64,000 nt of DNA from CBDCEG01 sp965215775 (GTDB taxonomy: Bacteria > Pseudomonadota > Gammaproteobacteria > Cardiobacteriales > Ostreibacteriaceae). The translations under genes were made by a program, and so were the position numbers. Positions 18,915 to 28,844 of the stretch are shown here, piece by piece (positions within the stretch are counted from its first letter, which is position 1; each line of letters opens with the position of its first letter). The DNA is taken from positions 62,001 to 126,000 of the forward strand of contig CBDCEG010000027.1 in the NCBI GenBank assembly GCA_965215775.1, written 5' to 3'. The notes under the pieces were generated by a model. It did not search any database. It had not been told where the DNA came from and saw only the letters and a list, made by a program, of their open reading frames with translations.

Positions 18915-19997
18915 TTAAAAACGCTTTCCAATTTCGTTATAATATTTTTTCGCTCCTTGATGAAGGGGTATTCCAATCCCTTTTAGAGAAGTTTTTACAT
19001 CTATTTTCCCACCTAAATTGCTAGTTTTTATTAGAAATTTAGAACTATCTTGCCAAAGTGCCTTTGTTAGCTTATAAATCAATTCTTTATCAGCCGTTTT
19101 TGTAGTAACCCAAAGAGCATAAACTGATATCGTATCTATTTTTGAAATAGAATTATAAACATTTGCCTCAATAGTGGCTGGAAGAATATAATGCCCTTTT
19201 TTCAGTATTTGCTTTATTTCAGCTTTACCAATACTTAATAATTTATATTTATTGCCTTCTTTTAACAGTTCTACCAAAAAAGGTGCTGGCTCACCAACTG
19301 AAAAAAACATACCATCAATTTTATTATTTTTTATTTTATCCATAGCCTCAGAAACTGTTAGATACTCAGTTTCCATATCGTCCTCAGTTACTTTATAAGC
19401 ATTTAAAATAATCCTAGCACCAATTAATGTTCCAGAATTTCGTGATGAAACTGATATTCGTTTGCCAACGAAATCTGCAACAGTTGATATTTGTGCATCT
19501 TTTCTTACTAAAATATGCATTTTTTCAGGATATAAACTTGCAATCGCTCTCAAGTTATCTTGTTTTTTCTTATTTGCAAACATTTCAGTTCCAGTATATG
19601 CCCAATAAGTAACGCCTGATTGAATAAATGCAGATTGAATTGTGTTTTTTTGAAGCTTTTTGAGGTTATCTACACTACCTTTTGATGAAATATTTAAAAC
19701 CTGCAACCCAAGAATGCCACAACCACCACCTTTTTCACAAGATAAAGAGTTATAAGGTTTAGAAACAATAGAGCTTATTAAATTTGAAAGTAAAAAATAA
19801 TTCCCACCTATACCACCACTTCCGATAGAAAATAAATCTATTTTTTTAGTACTTATATTTTTAGTTTTATTTTTGGTGGTTTTATTGATTGGTTGAGCTG
19901 TTTGCGTAAGTTTTTTGTCAGTGCTTGATAGTGTTTCAGCTGTTAAGAAAAAGGGCGAAAATATCAAAAAACCAAGGATGAAGTTTATTTTTTTCAT
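18915..19997 (-). CDS. TAXI-family TRAP transporter solute-binding protein
   Basis: A 360-residue exported protein. Signal peptide about residues 1-20 (INFILGFLIFSPFFLTAETL) is followed by a Thr/Lys-rich linker and then the TAXI binding-protein core (FSIGSGGIGGNYFLLSNLI, later KRISVSSRNSGTLIGARIILNAY). TAXI proteins normally deliver substrates such as glutamate or dicarboxylates to a fused DctQM membrane subunit. No such subunit is adjacent; the next gene downstream is ispG with no gap. A CGGGCGIL-type motif around residue 85 is unusual. The substrate cannot be told. Confidence 0.85.
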   Translation of the reverse strand: MKKINFILGFLIFSPFFLTAETLSSTDKKLTQTAQPINKTTKNKTKNISTKKIDLFSIGSGGIGGNYFLLSNLISSIVSKPYNSLSCEKGGGCGILGLQVLNISSKGSVDNLKKLQKNTIQSAFIQSGVTYWAYTGTEMFANKKKQDNLRAIASLYPEKMHILVRKDAQISTVADFVGKRISVSSRNSGTLIGARIILNAYKVTEDDMETEYLTVSEAMDKIKNNKIDGMFFSVGEPAPFLVELLKEGNKYKLLSIGKAEIKQILKKGHYILPATIEANVYNSISKIDTISVYALWVTTKTADKELIYKLTKALWQDSSKFLIKTSNLGGKIDVKTSLKGIGIPLHQGAKKYYNEIGKRF

Positions 19998-20260
19998 AAT
20001 TATTTCTATTTTTGAAAGTATTAGTTAGGTAAGCAAATGCTAATTATAGCACTAGTAAATATGAATACATAAACTATTACAGTAGAATTCCTTTGGTTTT
20101 TTTATAGTTGATATAACTTATTGAAATGATAAGCTTTCAAGCTGTTTATCAAAAAACAATACCAACCAATTTACTATGAAATTATTTCACATTTATTTAT
20201 ATAATAAAATATTATATAGGTATAATCTTTGGTTTTTTATTAAGTTAATTGGAGTATATT

Positions 20261-21625
20261 ATGGAATTTCTTAACCCTTTTTGGGATTTAATCGGTAACT
20301 GGAAAATTCTCTTAGAATTTTTCGTTGTTCTTGGGAGTTTGTTTTTTGGTGCTAGAGTTTCTGGCATTGGTTTAGGGTTAATCCCTGCTATAGGTCTTGT
20401 TATTTTAGTTTTTGTTTTTGGATTAACTCCAGGCAAAGCACCAGTAACTGTTATGCTAATAATTATTGCCGCAGTTTCTTGCGCTGCAACTTTACAAGCT
20501 ACTGGCTCTATAGACTGGATGATTATGCAGGTAGAAAAATTACTTAGAAAGTACCCAAAAGCAATTACTTTCCTTGGTCCAATATGCACTTGGGGGCTAA
20601 CTGTAATAGTTGGAACAGGTCATGTTGTATATACTTTAATGCCTATAATTGCAGATATTGCTCACCGTTCTGGAATTAGACCAGAAAGAGCAGTTGGGGT
20701 TTCTTCAATAGCTTCTCAAATGGGTATAACTGCTTCACCAGTTGCAGCTGCTACTGCTGCTTTTTTAGCACAGCAAACAAAAGCTGGCTCTGGAATAACT
20801 ATGGGAGATATTCTCATGGTTACAATTCCAGCAACTTTTGTTGGTATTGTTATTGCTTCTATTTGGTCAAATTTCCGTGGGAAAGATCTTGCAAACGATG
20901 CTGAATACCAAGCAAGACTTGCTGATCCAAAAATGAAAGAATATATGTTTGGAAATAAAGAAACACTTGTTGGAAAAGACTTTGGTAGTGTTGCTTGGAA
21001 ATCTGTTCTTATTTTCTTAGGTGGACTTGCTGTAATAGTTTTCTTAGCACAAATGAGTGATTTGAGACCTGAAATAAAAGGTAAACCAGCAAAAATGACT
21101 TTATTAATTCAAATGATTCTCATGGCTACTGCAGCAATAATTCTTATTTACTCAAAAGTAAAACCTGCAAAAGTAGTTGAAGGAAGTGTATTTAAATCAG
21201 GAATGATGGCGGTAACAGTTATATTTGGTATAGCTTGGATGAGTAATACTTTCTTTGGCGCACATAAAGAAGAAATGAAAATAATTGTAAAGTCTTTTGT
21301 TAGCTTTGCACCATGGGCATTTGCATTTGCATTATTCTTTGTATCTGTATTTATAAACTCTCAAGGAGCTACAACTTTAATTGTAATGCCTTTAGGCTTT
21401 GCTGCAGGGATTAGTCCTATAATTTTACTAGGGATTTTCCCTGCTGTTTATGGTTATTTCTTCATTCCAAATTATCCTTCAGATATTGCGGCAATGAATT
21501 TTGATAGATCTGGAACAACCAAAATAGGGAAATACTTATTAAATCATAGTTTTATGGTTCCTGGTTTAATTGGTGTAACAACTGCTTGTCTTGTTGCCTC
21601 ACTAATAGCAAACACTTTAGTTTAG
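20261..21625 (+). CDS. Anaerobic C4-dicarboxylate transporter, Dcu family
   Basis: A polytopic membrane protein of 454 residues with about 11 hydrophobic segments. It carries the DcuA/DcuB hallmarks: LGLIPAIGLVILVFVFGL, GTGHVVYTLMPII and RPERAVGVSSIASQMGITA. DcuA/B exchange fumarate, malate or aspartate for succinate during fumarate respiration. The A versus B type is not resolvable by eye. I start at the ATG at 20261, which has GGAG seven bases upstream; an upstream in-frame TTG at 20249 would place that GGAG inside the gene. It is divergent from the TAXI gene, with a strong terminator downstream. A DcuSR-type regulator is not nearby. Confidence 0.9.
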   Translation: MEFLNPFWDLIGNWKILLEFFVVLGSLFFGARVSGIGLGLIPAIGLVILVFVFGLTPGKAPVTVMLIIIAAVSCAATLQATGSIDWMIMQVEKLLRKYPKAITFLGPICTWGLTVIVGTGHVVYTLMPIIADIAHRSGIRPERAVGVSSIASQMGITASPVAAATAAFLAQQTKAGSGITMGDILMVTIPATFVGIVIASIWSNFRGKDLANDAEYQARLADPKMKEYMFGNKETLVGKDFGSVAWKSVLIFLGGLAVIVFLAQMSDLRPEIKGKPAKMTLLIQMILMATAAIILIYSKVKPAKVVEGSVFKSGMMAVTVIFGIAWMSNTFFGAHKEEMKIIVKSFVSFAPWAFAFALFFVSVFINSQGATTLIVMPLGFAAGISPIILLGIFPAVYGYFFIPNYPSDIAAMNFDRSGTTKIGKYLLNHSFMVPGLIGVTTACLVASLIANTLV

Positions 21626-21637
21626 GTTAACCAACTG

Positions 21638-21674
21638 AATAACAAAGCTCTTTTGGAATTTGAGCTTTGTTATT
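21638..21674 (+). terminator. Terminator after the Dcu gene
   Basis: Perfect 13-bp arms AATAACAAAGCTC and GAGCTTTGTTATT with an 11-base loop, 12 bases after the stop. Confidence 0.88.
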
Positions 21675-21803
21675 TCTACTATAAATAATTCTTATCAATT
21701 TACTTGGTTTTATTTTTTTTTAATTATACGCTTGATTTACATTCAAAATAAGTATAAAAACCAACTCTCAAATAAATTAAATAATAAACTTTGCTAGTTC
21801 TAG

Positions 21804-21831
21804 TTGACTATTAATCTTTATTAAATATAAT
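21804..21831 (+). promoter_or_regulatory. Sigma-70-type promoter of the ATP synthase operon
   Basis: TTGACT (21804-21809) and TATAAT (21826-21831) are separated by 16 bases, about 40 bases upstream of atpI. It is the best consensus promoter seen in the window and stands at the head of the atp operon. Confidence 0.7.
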
Positions 21832-21870
21832 CCATAAAAAAGCAACGTAATTAAACAAAACATTAAAACA

Positions 21871-22218
21871 TTGAAGTTAAAAAAAATCATTATATTACCT
21901 ATAGCTATTATTATATTTTTAGCTTTACCTAATATTTCTTTGAATTTTAAGTTAGTTTTGGTTTATGGAACTTTAGTTTCTTGCTTAGGTGAACTTATCT
22001 CCTATTTCTTTTTTAAAAGGCAAGAAAAAAAAATAACAGCAAGTGCTGGATATAGTTTGTATTTATTATGGTTAAGCTTTATAACAAAGTTTTTTCTCAT
22101 AATTATACTTTTTTTTATTGGATTTAAGGTTTTGAACCTTGATGGAAAACCAATGATTTTTGGTTTTATAATTGGGCAATTAATATTTCTTTTAAATAGG
22201 ATTACAAATAAAAAATAA
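21871..22218 (+). CDS. atpI: ATP synthase subunit I (AtpI-like)
   Basis: A 115-residue protein with four predicted hydrophobic helices and little conserved sequence, as is normal for AtpI. This protein assists c-ring assembly and Mg2+ handling. The call rests on its position as first gene of the operon and on its overlap with atpB (TAATGG). The start is a TTG, the only initiator giving the whole first helix; no strong ribosome binding site is visible. Confidence 0.75.
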   Translation: MKLKKIIILPIAIIIFLALPNISLNFKLVLVYGTLVSCLGELISYFFFKRQEKKITASAGYSLYLLWLSFITKFFLIIILFFIGFKVLNLDGKPMIFGFIIGQLIFLLNRITNKK

Positions 22219-23054
22219 TGGAAACAGAACATAACTCTATAGAACTAACTGCACCTGAATATATTAAACACCATTTGCAGAACCTAACTTTTGGAAAGCA
22301 TCCAAATGGTGATTGGGGCATTGCTCATGGGGCTGATGAAGCTAGAGAAATGGGTTTTTGGGCTATTCATTTAGATACAATGTTTTTTTCAATATTTCTA
22401 GGGATATTATTTTTATATTTTTTTAGAAAAGTAGCAAAAAATATAACTTCTGATACACCATCTGGGGTTCAGAATTTTGTTGAGATGACTATAGAATGGG
22501 TTGATGATAATGTCCGTGGTGGTTTTAACGGTAAAAGTCGCCTTGTATCCCCACTTGCATTAACTATATTTGCTTGGATTACACTAATGAATACAATGGA
22601 TTTAGTTCCAGTGGATTTATTACCTAAAATTGCAAAGTTGATTGGAATTCCTTATCTAAAAGTTGTTCCAACAACAGATCCTAATATGACATTTGCTATG
22701 GCAATAGGTGTGTTTTTTCTAGTTATTTTTTATAGTATTAAAATAAAAAAAGCATCAGGATTTGCTAAAGAGTTAGCATTCCACCCTTTTGGTAAGTGGT
22801 TACTACCTTTTAATCTTATTCTTGAGCTTCCAACTTTAATAGCAAAGCCAATTTCTTTGGCTCTTAGGCTTTTTGGAAATATGTATGCTGGAGAAATGAT
22901 ATTTATACTAATTGGATTATTACCTATTTATGCACAATGGACTTTGTCCCTGCCTTGGGCTATTTTCCATATACTTGTTGTTCTTTTACAGGCATTTATC
23001 TTTATGACTTTAACTATAGTTTATTTAGATGCTGCTTTTGAAGAAGAACACTAA
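22218..23054 (+). CDS. atpB: ATP synthase F0 subunit a
   Basis: The 278-residue product is the stator proton-channel subunit. The essential arginine lies in LALRLFGNMYAGEMIF. Several hydrophobic helices follow an N-terminal soluble leader, and the length is typical of gammaproteobacteria. The ATG overlaps the atpI stop. The a subunit carries protons to and from the c-ring. Confidence 0.96.
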   Translation: METEHNSIELTAPEYIKHHLQNLTFGKHPNGDWGIAHGADEAREMGFWAIHLDTMFFSIFLGILFLYFFRKVAKNITSDTPSGVQNFVEMTIEWVDDNVRGGFNGKSRLVSPLALTIFAWITLMNTMDLVPVDLLPKIAKLIGIPYLKVVPTTDPNMTFAMAIGVFFLVIFYSIKIKKASGFAKELAFHPFGKWLLPFNLILELPTLIAKPISLALRLFGNMYAGEMIFILIGLLPIYAQWTLSLPWAIFHILVVLLQAFIFMTLTIVYLDAAFEEEH

Positions 23055-23099
23055 TTTTTTTAATTTTTAATTTTAATTTTTTAACTTGGAGTAAATGAA

Positions 23100-23336
23100 A
23101 TGAATGAAGTAACTGGAATGATTTATCTTGCTGGAGCATTATTAATGGGTCTTGGAGCTATAGGGGCTTCTATTGGAATTGGTATCTTAGGTGCTAAATT
23201 TTTAGAAGGAGCAGCTAGACAGCCAGAAATGATTCCAACACTTAGAACACAAATGTTTATAGTTGCAGGTCTGATTGATGCGGTTCCTATGATTGCTGTT
23301 GGTATATCTATGTATATATTATTTGCAGTTGCTTAG
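23100..23336 (+). CDS. atpE: ATP synthase F0 subunit c
   Basis: A 78-residue hairpin of two transmembrane helices. The Gly-rich first helix ends in KFLEGAARQPE, the F1-contacting loop. The proton-binding residue is Asp60 in FIVAGLIDAVPMI. No sodium-type ligand set is apparent, so a proton-driven ring is likely. The sequence is close to other gammaproteobacterial c subunits. GGAG lies 10 bases upstream. Confidence 0.97.
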   Translation: MNEVTGMIYLAGALLMGLGAIGASIGIGILGAKFLEGAARQPEMIPTLRTQMFIVAGLIDAVPMIAVGISMYILFAVA

Positions 23337-23368
23337 TTATTTAACTTTAAAAAGTAATTGAGGAGTTT

Positions 23369-23839
23369 ATGAATATTAATTTAACACTAATTGGACAAAT
23401 GATATCTTTTGGATTATTTGTTTGGTTTTGTATGAAATATATATGGCCACCAATTGTTACAGCTCTTGATGAAAGAAAAGAAAGAATTTCTAAAGGGTTA
23501 GCCGCTGTTGAAGATGCGGAGCATAAGCTTGCAAAAGCTGAGTTAAAATCAGCCGATTTAGCTAAAGGAGCTAAGCAAAAATCATCTGAAATCATAGCTT
23601 CAGCTGAAAAGCATGCTTCTGATATAATAGAAAAAGCAAAGGTTGATGCAATAACTGAAGGAAAAAGACAGTTAGAAGCAGCAAAAGCTAACATTGAGCA
23701 GGAAGGTTTGAAACTAAAAGAAGAACTTCGTGAGAATGTTTCAGCTTTAGTTCTCGCAGCTGCCTCTCAAATTGTTAAAAAAGAAATTGACGCTGATAAA
23801 CATAGTCAATTGATTAACGACTTTGCAAAGCAACTATAG
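23369..23839 (+). CDS. atpF: ATP synthase F0 subunit b
   Basis: A 156-residue stalk subunit: one N-terminal membrane helix (residues about 5-25, ending in WPPIV) followed by a long Ala/Lys/Glu helix that dimerises as the peripheral stator. Only one b-type gene is present, as in gamma- and betaproteobacteria; alphaproteobacteria and cyanobacteria have b and b'. TGAGGAG lies before the start. Confidence 0.95.
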   Translation: MNINLTLIGQMISFGLFVWFCMKYIWPPIVTALDERKERISKGLAAVEDAEHKLAKAELKSADLAKGAKQKSSEIIASAEKHASDIIEKAKVDAITEGKRQLEAAKANIEQEGLKLKEELRENVSALVLAAASQIVKKEIDADKHSQLINDFAKQL

Positions 23840-23845
23840 GTTATT

Positions 23846-24388
23846 ATGGCAGAATCACTAACAATAGCACGACCATATGCAAAAGCTTTATTTGAGATTG
23901 CTGTTAAAGGCAACCTCAAAGAATGGCAATCTATTATGGAAATATGCACTTTATTTTCAAAAGATAATATTGCAAAAAAATACTTAGCTTCTTACAAAGG
24001 CTCAGCTAATTCTTTGTATGATTTTTTTGAAAGTATATTTGAAAAATCTGGGGTTAGTAGCTCCCCAAAGGAATTCAAAGGGTTTTTAAGTCTTTTGATT
24101 AAAAATGATAGAGTTGAACTTATACCTGATATATCACAACTTTTCATAAAAGAAGCTAATAAAAGTAATAATATATTATTAGCAACTATAACTTCTGCTA
24201 TGCCAATATCTGACTCTGAAAAAGATATTATTGTAACAAATCTCAGTAAGAAATTTGGTAAGAAGATAGAGGCTGTTGTAACAATTGACGAAGCTTTAAT
24301 TGGCGGAATTATTATAAAAGTTGGGAATTCCATTATCGATGGAACTATAAAAGGAAGACTAGAACAGCTTAGTAAAGCACTTATTTAA
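23846..24388 (+). CDS. atpH: ATP synthase F1 subunit delta
   Basis: The 180-residue OSCP/delta subunit caps F1 and joins it to the b stalk. It begins ESLTIARPYAKALFEIA, the family N-terminus, and ends with the conserved IDEALIGGIIIKVGN strand before IIDGTIKGRLEQL. It starts six bases after atpF. Confidence 0.95.
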   Translation: MAESLTIARPYAKALFEIAVKGNLKEWQSIMEICTLFSKDNIAKKYLASYKGSANSLYDFFESIFEKSGVSSSPKEFKGFLSLLIKNDRVELIPDISQLFIKEANKSNNILLATITSAMPISDSEKDIIVTNLSKKFGKKIEAVVTIDEALIGGIIIKVGNSIIDGTIKGRLEQLSKALI

Positions 24389-24406
24389 GACAGAGGATAT
24401 AACATT

Positions 24407-25949
24407 ATGCAACTTAAAACCATCTGAAATATCAGAAATTATAAAATCTCAGATTGAATCTGCAGATTTAGGAACAAAAGAAAGAACAGAAGGAAAAATC
24501 ATTAGTTTATCTGATGGAATAGCAAGAATACATGGGCTTGAAGAAGCTGTTTTGGGAGAAATGTTAGAATTTCCAGATAATACTTTTGGGCTAGCTTTGA
24601 ACTTAGAACAAGACTCGGTTGGTTCTGTAATCCTTGGTGATTATGAGCAACTTTCAGAGGGTGATGTTGTAAAATGCACAGGAAAAATCCTTGAAGTTCC
24701 TACTGGTGAAGCACTTTTAGGACGCGTTGTTAATTCACTTGGGCAACCTATTGATGGAAAAGGCGTTATTGAAACAACTACAACTTCTCCAATTGAAAAA
24801 GTAGCCCCTGGTGTTATTGAAAGACAATCAGTTGATGAACCTGTTCAAACAGGACTTAAAGCTATTGATGCTATGGTTCCAGTCGGAAGAGGTCAGCGTG
24901 AATTAATAATCGGTGATAGACAAACTGGTAAAACAGCAGTTGCAATAGATGCAATTATTAACCAAAAAGGAACAGGAATAAAATGTATTTATGTTGCTAT
25001 TGGGCAAAAAGCATCTTCTGTAGCCAATGTTGTGCGTAAATTAGAAGAACATGGTGCGATGGCTCATACTATTGTTGTAAGTGCTTCAGCTTCTGAGTCT
25101 GCTGCTATGCAATATATAGCACCTTATTCTGGGTGTTCTATGGGGGAATATTTTAGAGATAAAGGTGAAGACGCACTTATTATATATGATGATTTGACAA
25201 AACAAGCTTGGGCTTACCGTCAAGTATCACTTTTACTTAAAAGACCACCTGGAAGAGAAGCGTATCCTGGAGATGTTTTTTACTTACACTCAAGATTATT
25301 AGAAAGAGCCGCAAGAATAAATGCAATGGAAGTAGAAAGGCTAACTAATGGAAAAGTAAAAGGTAAAACTGGTTCTTTAACAGCATTACCAATTATTGAA
25401 ACTCAAGCTGGAGATGTTTCAGCTTTTGTTCCAACAAATGTTATATCTATAACTGATGGTCAAATTTTCTTAGAAACTGATTTATTTAATGCAGGTATTC
25501 GTCCAGCAATAAATGCAGGTTTATCTGTTTCTCGTGTTGGTGGTTCTGCTCAAACTAAAATTATCAAAAAACTAGGTGGTGGTATCCGTTTGGCATTAGC
25601 TCAATATAGAGAACTTGCAGCTTTTGCTCAGTTTGCTTCTGATTTAGATGAAGCAACTAGAAAACAACTAGAGCATGGTCAACGAGTAACTGAATTAATG
25701 AAACAAAACCAATACTCTCCTCTTAGCGTAGCTGATATGGCTGTTTCACTATTTGGTGCGGATAGAGGTTATTTATCAGATGTTAAAATTGATAAAGTTT
25801 TAAGTTTTGAAAAATCTTCAATTGCTTATTTCCGTGAAAACTATACGGAACTTATGAATGATATAGATAAGTCTGGGATTTTTGATAAAAATACAGAAAA
25901 CACTTTCACTAAAGGCTTTGAAGCATTTAAAGAAAATGGAGTTTGGTAA
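24407..25949 (+). CDS. atpA: ATP synthase F1 subunit alpha (frame disrupted near codon 4)
   Basis: The expected start is the ATG at 24407 behind AGAGGA, but the frame entered there stops after six codons (TGA at 24425). Removing one A from the A4 run at 24416-24419 gives MQLKPSEISEII and joins the open frame that runs to 25949, a normal alpha subunit of about 513 residues. Walker A-like GDRQTGKTAVAID is intact. Without the repair, the only usable in-frame start is TTG at 24552, which would delete the N-terminal 48 residues that bind delta. The gene is essential, so a sequencing or assembly error, recoding, or a true lesion must be separated experimentally. Confidence 0.9.
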
Positions 25950-25961
25950 GGAGATAATCTA

Positions 25962-26828
25962 ATGGCAAATGCTAAAGAAATACGAACTCAAATAAAAAGT
26001 ATTCAAAATACTAAAAAAATCACTAAGGCGATGGAAATGGTTGCTGCCTCTAAAATGCGTAAAGCACAAGAGAGAATGAATCATAGCCGTCCTTATGCTG
26101 ATAAGATAAAGCAGATGGCTGGAGATATTGCTAAAGCTAATACTGAAATTAAACACCCTTTTTTAATAAAGCGAGAAAAAAAGAGAGTGGCTTATATTTT
26201 GGTAACTTCTGATCGTGGTCTTTGTGGTGGCTTAAATATAAATTTACTTAAAGAATTTATGAAAAGTGCTAAAAGGCATAATGATGAAGATTGTGAAATT
26301 TTCACTGCTTCATATGGTTCTAAAGGATACGGTTTTTTAAACTCAAACAATTTTAATATTGTTGCAAATAAAGAGCAAATGGGAGACAAGCCAAGTCTTA
26401 ATGACTTACTTGGTGTTTCTAAAGTTGTTATTGATATGTATAGAGCTGGAGAAATTGATAGAATTTATTTAGTAACTAATTCTTTCATAAACACAATGAC
26501 ACAAATTCCTGTTATTTCTCAGCTACTTCCAGTTCCTAACTTTTTAGAAACCGAAACTCCTAAATATAAGTGGGATTATATATACGATACTGAAGAGGCA
26601 GAAAGTCTTCTTGAAACTCTTCTTATTAGATATATAGAAGCTTTAATTAAACGAGCTGTTGCTGAAAATATCTCTTGCGAAATGGCGGCTAGAATGATTG
26701 CAATGAAAAGTGCAACTGATAATGCTGGAAACCTTATTGATGAAAAACAATTACAGTATAACAAAGCAAGACAAGCAGCGATAACTCAAGAATTATCCGA
26801 AATAGTTGCAGGTGCTGCTGCCGTTTAA
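25962..26828 (+). CDS. atpG: ATP synthase F1 subunit gamma
   Basis: The 288-residue rotor subunit begins MANAKEIRTQIKSIQNTKKITKAMEMVAASKMRKAQ, the standard N-terminal coiled-coil helix (20 or fewer residues suffice to identify it). It ends in the matching C-terminal helix QLQYNKARQAAITQELSE. GGAG lies before the ATG, and it starts 12 bases after atpA. A 125-base gap, large for this operon, separates it from atpD. Confidence 0.95.
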   Translation: MANAKEIRTQIKSIQNTKKITKAMEMVAASKMRKAQERMNHSRPYADKIKQMAGDIAKANTEIKHPFLIKREKKRVAYILVTSDRGLCGGLNINLLKEFMKSAKRHNDEDCEIFTASYGSKGYGFLNSNNFNIVANKEQMGDKPSLNDLLGVSKVVIDMYRAGEIDRIYLVTNSFINTMTQIPVISQLLPVPNFLETETPKYKWDYIYDTEEAESLLETLLIRYIEALIKRAVAENISCEMAARMIAMKSATDNAGNLIDEKQLQYNKARQAAITQELSEIVAGAAAV

Positions 26829-26953
26829 GTTAAAGATATTAGATTTAATGGTTAAATAGTTGATAAATTAAGAAATTAAGATAGTTTTCAAAAGATTTAA
26901 AAGTTTATTTGAGAGTTATTAAATATAAATATATAAAATAAAGGTAATACGAA

Positions 26954-28351
26954 ATGAGTACAGGTAAAATCATACAAATTATTGGAGCTGTTGTAGATGT
27001 TCAGTTTCCTGTTGAGAATATTCCAAAAATATACGACGCTCTTTTATTAGAAGACGACTCACTAACTCTTGAAGTTCAACAACAGCTTGGTGATGGAGTT
27101 GTTAGAACTATTGCTATGGGTGCAACTGAAGGTTTAAAACGCGGTCTTGTTATTAAAAATACTAATGCACCAATTTCTGTTCCAGTTGGAAAAGGAACTT
27201 TAGGAAGAATAATGAATGTTCTTGGAGAACCTGTTGATAACTGTGGAGAAGTAAAGGTTGATAAAACTTGGAGTATTCACAGAAAAGCTCCAGCTTATGA
27301 TGAATTATCAAATTCAACTGAATTATTAGAAACTGGCGTAAAAGTAATTGATTTACTTTGTCCATTTGCAAAAGGTGGTAAAGTTGGTTTGTTTGGTGGT
27401 GCTGGTGTTGGTAAAACTGTTAATATGATGGAATTAATCAACAATATTGCAACTGCTCACTCTGGGCTTTCAGTTTTTGCAGGAGTTGGTGAAAGAACTC
27501 GTGAAGGAAATGATTTTTACCACGAAATGCAAGATGCAGGTGTTGTTGATGTAGAAACTCATGAGAATTCAAAAGTTGCCATGGTTTATGGACAAATGAA
27601 TGAGCCACCTGGAAATAGACTTAGAATTGCTTTAACAGGTTTGACGATGGCAGAATATTTTCGTGATCAAGGTCGTGATGTTTTATTATTTATTGATAAT
27701 ATTTATCGTTATACTTTGGCAGGAACTGAAGTTTCGGCATTACTTGGTCGAATGCCTTCAGCGGTTGGTTATCAGCCTACTCTAGCAGATGAAATGGGTA
27801 GATTACAAGAAAGAATTACATCAACAAAAAAAGGCTCTATAACTTCAATCCAAGCAGTTTATGTTCCAGCTGATGATTTAACTGATCCTTCTCCTGCAAC
27901 AACATTTGCTCACTTAGATGCTACAGTTGTTTTATCTCGTCAAATAGCAGAGCTTGGTATATATCCAGCTATTGATCCACTTGATTCTTCATCACGACAG
28001 TTAGATCCTTTGGTTATTGGAGAAGAGCATTATAATACAGCTAGAAGTGTTCAATCAATCTTACAAAGATATCGTGAATTGCGTGATATCATTGCTATTT
28101 TAGGAATGGACGAGCTTTCTGATGAAGATAAACAAATCGTAACAAGAGCTAGAAAAATACAAAGATTCTTATCACAACCGTTTACAGTTGCTGAAGTATT
28201 TAATGAAGTTCCAGGACAGTATGTTCCTTTAAAAGATACTATTGCAGGATTTAATGCGATAATTTCTGGTGAATATGATCATCTTCCTGAGCAAGCTTTT
28301 TATATGATTGGCTCAATTGATCAAGCTGTTAAAAAAGCAGAAACTATATAG
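26954..28351 (+). CDS. atpD: ATP synthase F1 subunit beta
   Basis: The 465-residue catalytic subunit. Walker A is GGAGVGKTVNMMELI and the catalytic glutamate lies in GVGERTREGNDFY. The conserved ALTGLTMAEYFRD and the DELSEED-like segment MDELSDEDKQ are present. It catalyses ATP synthesis at the alpha/beta interface. Length and motifs are normal. The upstream 125 bases contain no ORF and no clear promoter. Confidence 0.97.
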   Translation: MSTGKIIQIIGAVVDVQFPVENIPKIYDALLLEDDSLTLEVQQQLGDGVVRTIAMGATEGLKRGLVIKNTNAPISVPVGKGTLGRIMNVLGEPVDNCGEVKVDKTWSIHRKAPAYDELSNSTELLETGVKVIDLLCPFAKGGKVGLFGGAGVGKTVNMMELINNIATAHSGLSVFAGVGERTREGNDFYHEMQDAGVVDVETHENSKVAMVYGQMNEPPGNRLRIALTGLTMAEYFRDQGRDVLLFIDNIYRYTLAGTEVSALLGRMPSAVGYQPTLADEMGRLQERITSTKKGSITSIQAVYVPADDLTDPSPATTFAHLDATVVLSRQIAELGIYPAIDPLDSSSRQLDPLVIGEEHYNTARSVQSILQRYRELRDIIAILGMDELSDEDKQIVTRARKIQRFLSQPFTVAEVFNEVPGQYVPLKDTIAGFNAIISGEYDHLPEQAFYMIGSIDQAVKKAETI

Positions 28352-28395
28352 TATTTTATAGTTTCTGAATTTTAATAAAAAAATAGAGTTTAATT

Positions 28396-28809
28396 ATGGA
28401 TAAAAATATTTCAGTTGAAATTGTAAGTGCCGATGAATCTATTTACAGTGGTGCAGGAATTCTTATAAGTGCCACAGGTGCTTCTGGAGAATTAGGTATT
28501 ATGCACGGTCATACACCATTACTTGGTGCTTTAAAACCTGGTTATGTTTCAATAAAGCAGAAAAATGGAACAGTTGATAGTATTTTTATATCAGGTGGAT
28601 TTATTGAAGTTTTACCAGAAAAAGTAACCATTTTAGCAGATACAGCAGAAAGAGCTGAAGATATTGACAAAGTAGCTGCAGAAGAGGCAGTAACTCAGGC
28701 TAAAAATGAACTTAGAGATGCAACAGGTGTTGATTACAAAAGAGCCCAGCAAGCTTTGGCAGAAGCATCTGCGCGAATTAAGTTAGTAACTGAATTAAAA
28801 AGTAAATAA
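28396..28809 (+). CDS. atpC: ATP synthase F1 subunit epsilon
   Basis: A 137-residue protein with the N-terminal beta sandwich (ISATGASGELGIMHGHTPLLGALKPG is diagnostic) and a C-terminal two-helix domain that can inhibit ATP hydrolysis. It is the last atp gene; sdhE follows after 35 bases without a visible terminator. Confidence 0.95.
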   Translation: MDKNISVEIVSADESIYSGAGILISATGASGELGIMHGHTPLLGALKPGYVSIKQKNGTVDSIFISGGFIEVLPEKVTILADTAERAEDIDKVAAEEAVTQAKNELRDATGVDYKRAQQALAEASARIKLVTELKSK

Positions 28810-28844
28810 CTATTACTTATTAATTAACAAGTTATAAATTATCA

